From contig WOAB01000501.1 of assembly GCA_027886185.1 (NCBI GenBank), positions 1,240,001 to 1,304,000 on the forward strand: a DNA stretch of 64,000 bases, in the 5' to 3' direction. Made by a program: the position numbers and the translations under genes. This stretch comes from Rheum nobile. Taxonomy: Eukaryota; Streptophyta; Magnoliopsida; Caryophyllales; Polygonaceae. The notes below the pieces were generated by a model. That model was not told where the DNA came from. It did not search any database and worked only from the letters and a program-made list of their open reading frames with translations. Position 1 is the stretch's first letter. Each line of letters starts with the position of its first letter. Shown here in pieces: positions 10,731 through 22,133 of the stretch.

Positions 10731-12221
10731 TATAACAAAATTTTTGAGAATAATAATAATAAAAATAGAACAACAACACCTCAAAAGCGGAAAGAAGAAT
10801 AAGTCCAAGCTATATCCCAGAAGTAAATTATTTGTCAAGCACTTGTAAAAGCCAAAAGAATGAAATAATACACATTAACAAAAATACACACCAATAAACA
10901 ATATATAACTACACGTATTAGGATTTGTGAAAGCCAAAATGATATCCAATTTTAGTTTTTTAATAAAATTTCTACCTAATATGGCAATATATATAATTAA
11001 CTAAATTCTATATAATCACCCAATATATATAATAAATTAATAATATAAACTAAACTAAATTCAAAGTTCATTGACTAGTGTATACTGGCTACTTACTAGT
11101 GGCTACTTTGTTAATTAATCTATTTATCACGAGACTTTTTTTACACAGATTTGAAACTTAAAACTTTGTTAATCAATATCATTCAAACTAACAATCTAAA
11201 TATTGTTCATTGTTTTTGTGGTGTGCGGCCTATGCCAATGTCTTTTCAATTTGTAAAATATAGCAATATAAGCATATAGGCTATAGCATCAGGCATTCAG
11301 GCCATTTCAGTACAAGCTACAACGTGCAAGTGTGCCGTCTGTGCAAGTGTGCAACAAGGAATAAAGAATTTCAGTACAAGGTGCAAGTGTGCAACAATAA
11401 ATTCGACAACTTAAATGGGAATTTGATTCCCTAATTCTAAATAATCAAAAGAAAACTTGCAATAACAAAAACTTATTGGAATTTCAGTATTCTCATTGTA
11501 AAAATTTCACTTACCTCTTCCAAAATAAGCTTGATTTGGCATCATCATAGCCAATTTTCAGAATTTTCGTATAACCTAATTGGAAAATTGGGGAAATTGG
11601 AGGACAAAAGAGAATGATAATTAGGAGATGAAGTTTGAGATTGAATTAAAAAACAACAAAGAAGAGAAGGGTATATATAGGGTTGTTTACCTTTCATCGT
11701 CTGATTCATCATCATTCAAACGTCTCTAAAACAAAGCTTCAAACCAAGAGCCAAACTCTTCAAGTTCTTCAGCTCTTCCCCAAACCCAAACGTACACAAT
11801 GAAAATTATGGAAGATTGGGAGTAGGCACAATCTGCACATATATTAATTTCCTATTTAGATATTCTTTTATTTAAATTTTTTCAATTTAGAAATCAATGG
11901 GCCTTTTTAAATTAAAAGTGATATTGGTGGGACTTTTAAAAAAAAAGTGGAGGTTGTTGTCCGTCCGTTTAACAAGAGAATCTAATGGGCCTTTTATATT
12001 GAAAGTGGGCCTTTTAAAAAAGAAACAAAAAAAGTAGAGGAAGAGAGTTTCAAACCTGGGCACTTATGATTAAGTATTGGAGTGTAAACCACTAGACTAC
12101 TTTACTTTACTAATATACATATGCAATTAATAGCATACATACTCTGTAAATATATTAGGCCCCTAAAAATTTTGGGCCCTAGGCCGGCGCCCCTTTTGCC
12201 CTTGCTTCTGGGCCGAGCCTG
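10731..12221 (-). mobile_element. 5' non-coding part and terminus of the hAT element
   Basis: On the minus strand this begins at 12221 with CAGGCTCGGCCCAGAAGC, a G+C-rich start like plant hAT termini; the flanking 8 bp are ATTATGAA but the matching left end is lost. A splice-donor-like GAG/GTAAGT (minus) at about 11515 could end a 5' leader exon. Around 12045-12105 the minus strand holds a tRNA-like word pair (TAGTCTAGTGG and GGTTTGAAACTC). Otherwise AT-rich. Confidence 0.6.
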
Positions 12222-12229
12222 ATTATGAA

Positions 12230-12636
12230 CCTTAAACTTACATTGTAAGGTCAATAAGCGTCATTTATGATAAAATTGTAAATTTTGTAATTTACATTAT
12301 ATTTGTTTAATAAAAAATATTTTATTTTTTCCCAAACATTAAGTTTCTTTTAAAAAGTATTATTTTTCTCAAAATTTATTTTATTTCTCATTTTTTTAGA
12401 AGAAATGTATTATACTTCAAGTGTATATATAAAAGAACCCAAAGTGTATGTATACGCACATCTTTAATGCTTACACAGAGTGCATCTTTAATATGTTAAA
12501 ATACACGTGATAATATATAAGTGTGCATGTTTAACATTATATCAAAAGTGCATATGTTTATTATGTTATAAAGTGATGTTAAATTGCATGCTTATCCTGT
12601 TAAAGTGCATGCTTAATATGCTAAAAAGTGCATATG
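12230..12636. other. AT-rich intergenic sequence with degenerate short repeats
   Basis: No gene. Repeats of the type GTTAAA(G/T)TGCATG occur from about 12480 to 12636 and continue on the other side of the solo LTR (14951-15180), showing that the LTR landed inside this repeat field. Confidence 0.5.
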
Positions 12637-12641
12637 TAATT
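12637..12641. repeat. Target site duplication TAATT, left copy
   Basis: TAATT lies directly before TGTAAC and again at 14946-14950 directly after TTACA. Confidence 0.9.
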
Positions 12642-14945
12642 TGTAACACCCCCAAATTTCAATCCGTTTGGAAAGGTATTACCGCCAGTGACCTCGGTTT
12701 CCACACCGAAGCCACCCCAGGCTTTACCGGTTTAAACACAATTCATAAACAACGGTTAAGATATAAACATCAAAACCTTTAATTAAAACATATGTCTGGG
12801 GATTACATCTCAATCCCCATATGACAAAACAGAGTATTTAGCGGAAGTCTTTATAAATATAAACACATGGGTCTTGATCATAAAGATCACCCGCCAAGGA
12901 TCGCAACCTGATAAATCCATTAAAACACCGTTTGCTTTTATAGTCGTTCTAGCCTTCGTTTCTCGGATTCTAATCTGATGTGCCGAATCGAACGGATGAC
13001 ACCAGCCAACCATGCAGAGAACAATTACGGTTGGTTAGTCTAATGAAAGACTATGCAAGGGTACAAAGCAGAGTGGTTCGAAATAGTCGTATTAGGTTAG
13101 ACTCATCGTTTCTCGAATTATAACCGATGACGATAGTCAACCACCATACTCCTACTGGAATATATCAAGCAGTATGATCAAGAGAAGATTTTGAAAGACC
13201 GAGTCTTACAGCAATCAACCCAAAAGAAGACTCCAATGAATTGAGTCTTATCGGAAGCATGACAATGTTGGGAAACATAATAATTTCATACAAGCGTTCA
13301 AAAACGACTAGATGTTTTGGTTCACGACCAACCTCATCGCAATAATGCGAATCCAGATTGGAAAGAGAACGTACTCTGATCAAGTCAAGACGAGTTTTCC
13401 TAGCTGCACTATTCCCTAGCTGCACTACTCGTCTGAGGTTTTTAATCATGTGCGCTCGGGCACTTATCTTATTTAATTCCAAAACGCACACCACGTTATA
13501 GGTTTTTAATTATATGCCTGCCGACAGCGGGACATACTTCTGATAGGGACGAATCCCAAGTTTGTAGCACCAGCTTCGTGCCACCATCTCTATACCAAGT
13601 ACAGAGAAAGGTCATGACCCACCAAATGGTCTTTGAGTTTAGAACCCTTAGCACCATTTTCATTATCAAGAAACGACTAGACCTCAATTAGTCCATCGCT
13701 CCTACGAATACTCGTGCTAACTAAACAGTCCAAGCACAGCAATAATCATATCAAAGCCCTCAGGCCAAAATATATATATCTATAATAGCATTGTTCTAAC
13801 AGATATACGACCTATTATAATATCATATTCCTTTCACATCCTTGCCCTCCCGGCAATTATCATAAAATATATATCTATAATAGCGTTGCTCTAACAGATA
13901 TACAACCTATTATAATATCATATTTTAATCCATATCATTTATCAAAACTGTTCCCAACAAAACAGTAAATCATTCCAAATTAATTAACAATCAACCCATT
14001 GATAATTATGATTGTTAATTAATGGAAATATGGAATGATGAGCAAGAGCGAACCGCCACTTGCCTTAGATCAGCCGAAAGCTTGAACGAAGCTTAGGAAC
14101 AAGAGGTTTCCGGGTCTGGAACTGGGACGGATCCTGGATGTTAAATCCTTCTGGAATGACCCATAATGAGACCCTAAGTTAGATTCGACAATAGCTAGTA
14201 CGAATCTAAAGAATAACGAAAGGAATCGAAGGGAACGGAGCCCGATCAAAAGCCACAGAAGCCAAGGCCAAAACATGCCAAGGTCCTGTTTGCGGCGGTC
14301 GCCGTCTGCCTTACGGCGGGCGCCACCTGTTCGTGGCGGCGGTCGCCGCTACGAACAGGTCAGAAACTTTCGAGAAGAAGAAATCTCACTGACGTCGATC
14401 GGTTTGCTTCTCCTTTGGTTTGCTTTGGATTCTAAGCTTCCTAAGGCCACCAAAGCTTTACTTTGAGATCAACCAAACTCAAGAACGAAGCTTCGACGAA
14501 GCTTCGAATATTTCCGACGAGATGATGGGTTTTCCGGCGAGATTTTGTAAGAGAAAGGGCGAGTTCAGACGGGCTCGAATTCCTCTTCATTCTCTGTATA
14601 TATAACCCAAGCAAGGAGGAGAAGCAGCCAGCTGTGTTGCCCGACCAACTGGACGTCCTCCGAGGCGTTAACGGCGCGAGTTTCCAGCTCCGGCGATGTC
14701 AGAGATATTGGCGGCGGTCGCCGCTTTGGCCAATTCTTATCTGATTTGTCGTTCGGGTTAATAATATTCGTACACGAACGATCCTTTAGCCCGTAAATAC
14801 CTTAACTGTATTTTATATTGCTCAGAAAAATATTACAGAGGTCAAACATTACATAGAATGTTCATACACCTCTGAATTTAATCTGACTCGCAACATGGGC
14901 TTAAAAAAGTTCAAAATTTACCCGTACAAAATGTGGGATATTACA
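12642..14945 (-). mobile_element. Complete solo LTR, Gypsy family A
   Basis: Minus-strand orientation, 2304 bp, 5'-TGTAATATCCC...GGGGGTGTTACA-3', with perfect 5-bp duplications TAATT on both sides. No internal region, PBS or PPT is present, so it is the product of LTR-LTR recombination. GC-rich GGCGGTCGCC-type palindromes lie at 14285-14360 and 14710-14735. Short open frames inside are not genes. Confidence 0.92.
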
Positions 14946-14950
14946 TAATT

Positions 14951-15629
14951 ATGTTAAAGTAGATGTTTATTTTTCAAAATTAAATGCATGTGTAAGTATA
15001 CTAAAATACAAATTTAGTATTCTAAATTAAATTAAGTGTATGTGTAAGTATGTTAGAGTACATGTTTAGTAATAAAAAATTAAGTGAATATATAAATATA
15101 TTTAAATGTATAAGTTAGTATGTTAAATTGCATGTTTTGTTTTTTGATAAGGTAAAAATTAAATTGCATGGTTTGATTAAGATGTTAAAGTACATGATAA
15201 ATTTTTGTGGGGAAATATTCAAGAGAAAAAATTTGGGGGACATATTTTCAAAAAAAGTACAATTTTGGGAATAAAATAATTTTTGGGAATAAATTTCTTA
15301 TTTTTTTGAAAATAATAATATTAAATAATAAAAATTTATAAATTTACAAATTTGTCACTCTATATTTTTTTATTTCAGGTCTTCTCTTACTTTACATCTC
15401 ATACATCTTTCTCACATGATCCAAACTTTATATACTCCGTAAATTTTACCTCCAAAGTGAATATATAATTCACTCGGTATATATTTCTTCGATACCTATT
15501 AGGAGAATAACCTTATGAATTTATGATACAATATAGACCAAAAAAATTATGATATAATAAATGCCACGTGTCAGATGAAATAATCTCTTGTCAGATGAAA
15601 AAATTATGATGTAATAAATGCCACGGGTA
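14951..15629. other. AT-rich intergenic sequence
   Basis: Continuation of the AT-rich repeat field. A ~57-bp partial tandem duplication (ATTATGAT.TAATAAATGCCACG) occurs at about 15548 and 15603. No gene seen. Confidence 0.5.
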
Positions 15630-15670
15630 GAATGTTCGCACCCGTTTTTTCTTGCGGCGCACCCGTTTTT

Positions 15671-15873
15671 GGGTGCAACCTGATTGCGCCCAAAAAACGG
15701 ATTTTTTTTTCAAAAAAAAAACAATTCCTTGGGCGCAACCTGATTGCGCCCAAGTGAATGAACCGGGTTGTTAAAAAACCCGGTTCATGGCCGATTTAAA
15801 CAAAAAAAAGTTACGTTGCGCCCATAAAAAAATAAAAATATATATATATATTGGGCGCTACTACTTAGCGCCC
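15671..15873. repeat. Three ~21-bp palindromes, left array
   Basis: Units at 15671-15691, 15731-15751 and 15853-15873 each read as an inverted repeat of the form GGGCGCAA-5 nt-TTGCGCCC (third unit GGGCGCTA...TAGCGCCC). Matching units on the right side lie at 19112-19132 and 19215-19236. Confidence 0.8.
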
Positions 15874-16164
15874 ACGATTGTATTTAAATCAACATATTTA
15901 TTTTATATTGAAAATAAATTTACTACATATTCATCCCATTGTATCTATCTTGATATTTTATATGATTTGGAAATTCAAATACCTAGTAGATTTGTATATT
16001 TGTGTGCATTTGACTATAGTAATAGACGTTTTTAAATAACCAGGGTTACATGGCAATAAATTTGTTTGTATCATGAGATTTTAATATACTTTTATTCATC
16101 TAAAATTCATGTATGTTTCTCCACTAATTCGTTTGTTATTAACTGTTGATTATTATTATTCTCG

Positions 16165-17080
16165 AAAATCACATATAACTATGGTTATATCCAATTTGGT
16201 TATGTCTTATGGTCATATACTACGATTGAATTCTATAGTTATAGACTATGGTTATATCCTATAATTATATACTATGATTATATCTTATGGTTATATTCCA
16301 TAGTTATATAGTATGGTTATATCCTATATTATATCATATATTTATATACTATGTTTATATCCTATAGTTATATACTATGATTATATCTTATAGTTATATC
16401 CAATTTGGTTATATCCTATACTTATATACTATTGTTATATCCTTCGAAAATCACATATAACTATGGTTATATCCAATTTGGTTATGTATTATGGTCATAT
16501 ACTACGGTTATATTCTATAGTTATATACTATGGTTATATCTTATAATTATATACTATGATTATATCTTATGGTTATATTCCATAGTTATATACTATGATT
16601 ACATCCTATATTATATCATATAGTTATATACTATGTTTATATCATATAGTTATATACTATGATTATATCTTATTGTAATATCCAATTTGGTTATATCATA
16701 TCGTTATATCTTATAGTTATATACTATGGTTAACCGCGCCCGCGGCCGAGCACAAAGGAGACTGCGACCGCAGCCTCTCAATCGCGCCTGCGGCCAAAGG
16801 CGAGGAAGGAGCCGCGATGAACCCATTCAACCGCGCCGCGGCCGAGAACAAAGGAGCCGCGACGAAGGCCTCGCTGTTGTGCCCGTGGCCGAGCACAAGG
16901 GAGACCGCGACCGCGGCCTCTCAACCGCGCCCGAGAACAAAGGAGCCGCGATGAAGGTTATATCATATATTATATAGTTATATACCATAGTATATAACTA
17001 TGGTTATATCCTATAATATATTCTATAGTTATATACTATGGTTATATCATATATTATATAGTTATATACTATGGTATAAA
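16165..17080. repeat. AT-rich degenerate tandem repeat, first block
   Basis: Dozens of variants of TTATATCCTATAGTTATATACTA and TCCAATTTGGTTATAT. Stop-free stretches in it are by-products of the repeat and are not genes. It is interrupted by a G+C-rich block at 16731-16955. Confidence 0.85.
16731..16955. repeat. G+C-rich block inside the AT-rich repeat
   Basis: About 225 bp of CCGCGCCCGCGGCCGAG / ACAAAGGAGCCGCGA words repeated three to four times, very unlike the surrounding AT-rich sequence. An open frame here is Arg-rich and repetitive with no recognisable domain. Confidence 0.75.
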
Positions 17081-17084
17081 CTAT

Positions 17085-17975
17085 GATAAAGACCCTAAAC
17101 AATCCCCACACACCCTTTGGGCGCAACTATATTGTGTCCAGAACTTTGGGCGCAACCTAGTTGCGTCCAAGGGGTTTTTAGGGTTTGTGGTTTAGGGTTT
17201 TTGGGCGTAATCTGGTTGCGTCCAAGGGGTTTCTAGTATTTTTTAGGGTTTGGGGTTTAGGGTTTGGGGTTTTCGTCCATTCGAGTACAAACCCTAAAAA
17301 ACCCTAAACAATCCCCACACACCCTTTGGGCGCAACTATATTGTGTCCATAACTTTGGGTGCAACCTAGTTGCGTCCAATGGGTTTCTAGTGTTTTTTTA
17401 GGGTTTGTGGTTTAGGGTTTTTGGGCGTAATCTGGTTGCGTCCAAGGGGTTTCTAGTATTTTTTAGGGTTTGGGGTTTAAGGTTTTCGTCCATTCGAATA
17501 CAAATCCTAAACCCTAAAAAAACCTAAAATAATCCTCACACACCCTTTGGACGCAATTAGATTGCGTCCAGAACTATGGGCGCAACCTAGTTGCGCCCAA
17601 GGGTTTCTAGTGTTTTTGTATGGTTTAGAGTTAGGTTTTGTGGTTTAGGATTTTTGGGCGCAATCAGGTTGCGTCCAAGGGGTTTCTAGTGTTTTTTAGG
17701 ATTTAGGGTTAGATTTTGGAGTTTTCGTCCATTCGAGTACAAACCCTAAACCCTTAAACCCTAAACAATCCCCACACACCCTTTGGGCGCAACTATATTG
17801 CGTCTAGAACTTTGGGCGCAACCTAGTTGCGTCCAAGGGGTTTCTAGTGCTTTTTTAGGGTTTAGGGTTAGATTTTGGAGTATAGGGTTTGTGGTTTAAG
17901 GTTTAGGGTTTTTGGGCGCAACCAGGTTGCGTCCAATGGGTTTCTAGTATTTTTTAGGATTTATGGTTAGGTTTT
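17085..17975. repeat. Four-copy tandem repeat with telomere-like TTTAGGG words and palindromes
   Basis: Copies begin near 17089, 17300, 17523 and 17760, each starting ACCCTAAACAATCCCCACAC (or close) and continuing with GGGCGCAACTATATTG, GGGCGCAACCTAGTTGCG, TTTAGGGTTTTTGGGCG and TCGTCCATTCGA. Unit length about 210-240 bp. It mixes plant telomere-type TTTAGGG words with the same GCGCAA/TTGCG palindromes as the element ends. Confidence 0.85.
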
Positions 17976-18009
17976 GGGGTTTAGTTCATAAAATAGAGTT
18001 TAATCCATA

Positions 18010-19050
18010 AAATAATATTATTATATACTATGGTTATATCATATAGTTATATACAATGATTATATCTTATAGTTATATGACTTATATTCAATTTGGTTAT
18101 ATCATATCGTTATATTCTATAATTATATACTATGATTATATCTTATGGTTATATTCCATAGTTATATATTATGGTTATATTCTATATTATATCATATAGT
18201 TATATACTATGTTTATATCCTATAGTTATATACTATGATTATATCTTATAGTTATATCCAATTTGGTTATATCATATCGTTATATCCTATAGTTATATAC
18301 TATGATTATATCCTTCGAAAATCACATATAACTATGGTTATATCCAATTTGGTTATGTCTTATGGTCATATACTACGGTTATATTCTATAGTTATATACT
18401 ATGATTATATCTTATGGTTATATTCCATAGTTATATACTATGATTATATCCTATATTATATCATATAGATATACTATGGTTATATCATATAGTTATATAC
18501 AATGATTATATCTTATAGTTATATGACTTATATCCAATTTGGTTATATCATATCGTTATATTCTACAGTTATATATTATGATTATATCTTATGGTTATAT
18601 TATATAGTTATATACTATGGTTATATCATATATTATATTCTATAGTTATATCCTATAATTATATACTATGATTATATCTTATAGTTATATCCAATTTGGT
18701 TATATCCTTATAGTTATATCCAATTTGGCTATATCCTTATGGTTATATTCTATAGTAATAACCAAATTGGATATAACTACAAGGATATAACCAAATTGGA
18801 TATAACTATAAGATATAATCATAGTATATAACTATATGATATAAACATAGTATATAACTATATGATATAACCATAGTATATATAAATATAGAATATAATC
18901 ATGAGATATAACCAAATTGGATATAACTATAAGATATAATCATAGTATCTAACTATATGATATAACCATATTGGATATAACTATAAGATATAAATATATT
19001 ATATAATTATAAGATATAATAATAACCAAATTGGATATAGCTACAAGACA
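18010..19050. repeat. AT-rich degenerate tandem repeat, second block, with strand switch near 18757
   Basis: Left of about 18757 the repeat reads TCCAATTTGGTTATATCC; right of it the reverse complement GGATATAACCAAATTGGA, so the block is a large imperfect inverted repeat. Confidence 0.85.
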
Positions 19051-19387
19051 TTAAAGTTTTTTTTTCTTTTGCGCCCAATTTTAAATTATTTTTAAAAAAA
19101 AAAAAAAATCTGGACGCAACTACGTTGCGCCCAAATCAACCGATTCAGACCCCAAAACCGGTTCAATAATTTTAAAAAAACATTTTTCAAAATAAAAAAA
19201 TTCACCAAGATCTTAGACGCAATCAGATTGCGTCCAAAAAATTATTATTTTTCTCAAAAACGGGTGCAAAAAAAAATCCTCATTTAAAAGCATGGTAAAT
19301 GAAAATATAAAACGGCAGAAGAGAGTATACCTTCTCATTCATACGCGTCGTTTTGAGCCGTCTGTACTCTGTACATAGGATTCGGGG

Positions 19388-19460
19388 CTATATAATCAGA
19401 CGGGACAACCGAATTAGGCGAATACACAAATCGCAGAAAAAGAACTCCTCTAGGGTTTGC
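19388..19460 (+). promoter_or_regulatory. Core promoter of the RNA-binding protein gene
   Basis: CTATATAATC (19388-19397) is a good plant TATA box 131-140 bp upstream of the ATG at 19528. TAGGGTTT (19452-19459), a telo-box typical of plant translation and RNA-metabolism genes, lies in the leader. The palindrome-rich element ends only ~110 bp upstream of the TATA box. Confidence 0.65.
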
Positions 19461-19527
19461 TCTCTTCCTTCCTCGATCTCGATTCTAAGAACGCAGCCTT
19501 GAGATCAAATCAATCGAAATCGAAGCC

Positions 19528-21111
19528 ATGTACGGACCTTACGGCGCGTATACTCCAAGGGGGTAAGTTGAAAATTACCTTTTGTCTTTGGTTTCGACTT
19601 GTTTTATGATTATCTCATGTTGCTTACACCTTATTCTGTGTCAATGGATGATTTTATCTATTTTCCTGAATCCTAATTTAATAATACCGAGTTGTGATAG
19701 AAACTGATGACGTTTTGAATAGCAGATGGTTATCTGATTTCCGAATGTTTCGTGCACGTATTTTGAATATAATAGTTAACGGTTTTTGTATTTGGTGTCG
19801 ATTGTGAGGTTGATTTTTTCCTTTTTTTTTTGCATCATCTGACGATTAGGTCGATATTTGGCATTGCTGTGTTGAAAGTGGTGTTTTATTAAACGTCTTA
19901 CATGGGGGAATTGTCAAACAAGTCCTCTTAGGGATTCTATAGGCAACGATTTGGTTTCAATTGGGCATTAAATTCAGAGAAAGTAGACAACTCTTTCAAA
20001 CTATGTGGTTGTGTCTGCAATAATGGAACATAACATCTCCTTGTGCATTCTGAATAAAAATCTTTCTTACTAAGTTACGTAGATAGTTTTAACTTTTAAG
20101 CTATAATAGATGTTGTTATTTGTTCATCATGTGTACCTTTGGCTGCATAATTGATGTGCTTACATGGATTAGTTAATAACAAAGATAATAATTGGACTGT
20201 ACTTGAAATATTTTCTTGAGATTATGTTGTGGGGATCAATTAAGATTGTTAGGTGTTAGAAATTGTGGGTTGGGTTTGGTTAATATTAACAGGCTGTGGG
20301 GGATTTTTCTTTGTTGGGTATGAAAAGGGCAATGTTGGGAAGCGGGGGGGTTTCGGACGGGTACGAGGTCGGCTCAAAGAGACAAAGAATGATGGATACA
20401 AATGCCTACTTCGCAGTGAGCAGCGGTGCCGGTCCATACCGCCAAGCATACCCTTATGGAAGCAGCTACCGCCCTACTGGTTTTCCTGTGGTCCGCCTAA
20501 GGGGCATGCCCTTCAACTGCACAGACATGGATATCTACAAGTTCTTTGTTGGGCTGGATATCGTGGATGTGCTACTAGTTAACAAGAACGACAAGTTTAC
20601 AGGCGAAGCTTTTGTTGTATTTGCAACACCGATGCACGCTGAGGTGGCTCTTCAGAAAGATCATCAGAACATGGGCCGTAGATACGTTGAAGTGTTCAAG
20701 TGCAAGAAACAGGATTACTATAATGCTGTGGCTGCAGAGGTGAACTCTGAAGGTTTTTATGAGAACGAGAGAGGCGGGAGTCCACCTCCTACAAGCCGAG
20801 TGAAGAGGACAATTGATAAGGAGCAGTTGGATTATACTGAGATCCTGAAGCTGCGTGGCCTTCCGTTCTCTGTGTCAAAATCAGATATTTTGGACTTCTT
20901 TGGAGAGTTTAATGTGGCTGAGAACAAAGTCCACATTGTTTTCCGTGCGGATGGGAAAACGACAGGTGAAGCTTTTGTGGAGTTTGTTTCTGCTGAGGAG
21001 GCCAAAAGGGCGATGTGCAAGGATAAGATGACCATCGGATCACGGTATGTTGAGCTGTTTCCTGCAACTTCTGACGAAGCCAGACGTGCTGAATCAAGAT
21101 CAAGACACTAG
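19528..21111 (+). CDS. hnRNP F/H-like RNA-binding protein with two qRRM-type domains
   Basis: Two coding exons: 19528-19562 and 20328-21111, giving about 272 residues. Exon 1 encodes MYGPYGAYTPRG and ends at GG/GTAAGT; exon 2 follows an AAAAG acceptor and continues GAMLGSGGVSDGYEVGSKRQRMM, which closes the split Gly codon. Two RRM-like domains follow: VVRLRGMPFNCTDMDIYKFF...GEAFVVFA (about residues 58-140) and LKLRGLPFSVSKSDILDFF...GEAFVEFVS (about 170-255), with the RGLPF-type RNP2 of quasi-RRMs. Arrangement and wording agree with plant hnRNP-H/F-like proteins, which bind G-rich RNA and act in nuclear RNA processing. An intron-starting frame (MGDFSLLGMKR) exists but ignores the better splice. 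Stop TAG at 21109. Confidence 0.88.
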
Positions 21112-21659
21112 TAAGTGTTTACTCTAATCATCATCTTTAAGATGAGCCCTGTTGAAATACACATCAAGGGGTCTGCTTGTTTCTCCAGAGTTGGTACCTT
21201 GATCAAAGTGACTGTAATGTTAAAAAGCTTAGATCAGCATTAGGATTCTTTTTCTCCTAAACTTGGGCTTTCGGTTTTAAAACATATGAAACTTTGGGTT
21301 TTCTGCTCTTCATTGCCTTTTGTTGAGAATCTCATGATGTAACTTTTGCAAGCATTTCACAGATTTATGGGTTTGGTTATTCAAGAATCATGTTATTTCT
21401 AGGCTTGAATGGAATAATATCGCAGTTGTGATTTCATGGCATCTGTTTGGGGGCTGATGTTTCTGAAGGGTAAATGAATGATTAGTGCTTAAAATGTTGA
21501 TAGCTAATAAGATGTACAGCAAAAATGACAAGATACGGTTTCTTACAGGAGCAGAACGAAAACCATGTCATCAAAATGTGAGATTCATACATGTTATAAA
21601 AATGTGAGATACACACTAAGTTAAATATGTATGTTTGTCAATTAAACTGTGACAATTAT
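21112..21659. other. 3' UTR and flank of the RNA-binding gene
   Basis: No gene. The UTR may contain a further intron, because GTAAGTG follows two bases after the stop. Nothing else recognised. Confidence 0.4.
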
Positions 21660-21952
21660 AGGGTTGTTCGTCCAAACCTAAACCAATTATATTCAGTTCT
21701 AAATTTTTAAAATAAAAATAAAATCTTAGATTTTTAGATAAACTAGTATCAGTCTAATCCGGTTTTGTGTACTAAAATCCGTTTAAATAACCTAATTTTA
21801 AAATATCCCGTTTAAATAACCTAAATTAACTTAATTTTAAAATGTTTGGTTATGTCGGTCCAAAACCAAGTCAAACTGAACCTAACCAATTCCGAAATTC
21901 GATTTTGGATCAATTCGATTCGGTTCGTTGTTGGACCGATGAACAACCCTAT
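21660..21952. mobile_element. 293-bp MITE, hAT-like
   Basis: Ends are inverted: AGGGTTGTTCGTCC on the left and GGACCGATGAACAACCCTAT on the right. ACAATTAT occurs on both sides (21652-21659 and 21953-21960), an 8-bp duplication as expected for hAT. No coding capacity. Confidence 0.75.
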
Positions 21953-22133
21953 ACAATTATCACTCTATAGAAGCTACTCTAACAAATAACAATGTATCAC
22001 TGGGATTTGTGTCCGTTGCCACTATTGTCATGTGCCCTGAGTGACAACACAAGGTCCATTTTGATCAATGATGAGAACCGCATGAACCTGTGGAATAACT
22101 ATTACCTTCAAACCACATCCACATCCACATCCT

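Larger units (their letters stand above)
15630..19275. mobile_element. Non-coding palindrome-rich element, possibly MULE-related
   Basis: The ends are loosely inverted: left GCACCCGTTTTT (about 15638) and GCACCCGTTTTTGGGTGC (15659), right the reverse complement of AAAAACGGGTGCAAA (19255-19270). Inside come ~21-bp palindromes GGGCGCAA-N-TTGCGCCC near both ends, AACCGG/CCGGTT words beside them (15770, 19157), a telomere-like tandem block, and AT-rich tandem repeats. No credible coding sequence. No clean target duplication was found, so the borders are approximate and the family is inferred only from resemblance to the leader of the MULE gene at 50400. Confidence 0.5.

Noticed and set aside
17155..17975. 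True interstitial telomere
   Set aside because: TTTAGGG words are irregular and mixed with other sequence in ~220-bp units, not a head-to-tail heptamer array.
16405..18468. Tyr/Ile-rich frames of 72-83 codons
   Set aside because: Direct by-products of the TTATATCC-type AT repeat; composition and repetition rule out a protein gene.
15640..19270. CRISPR-like array
   Set aside because: The regularly spaced palindromes are degenerate, variably spaced and in a plant nuclear context; there are no spacers or cas genes.
20296..20330. Alternative start MGDFSLLGMKR for the RNA-binding protein
   Set aside because: It lies in the intron; splicing 19562 to 20328 gives the family-like GAMLGSGGVSDGYE start and a proper upstream exon with leader and TATA box.
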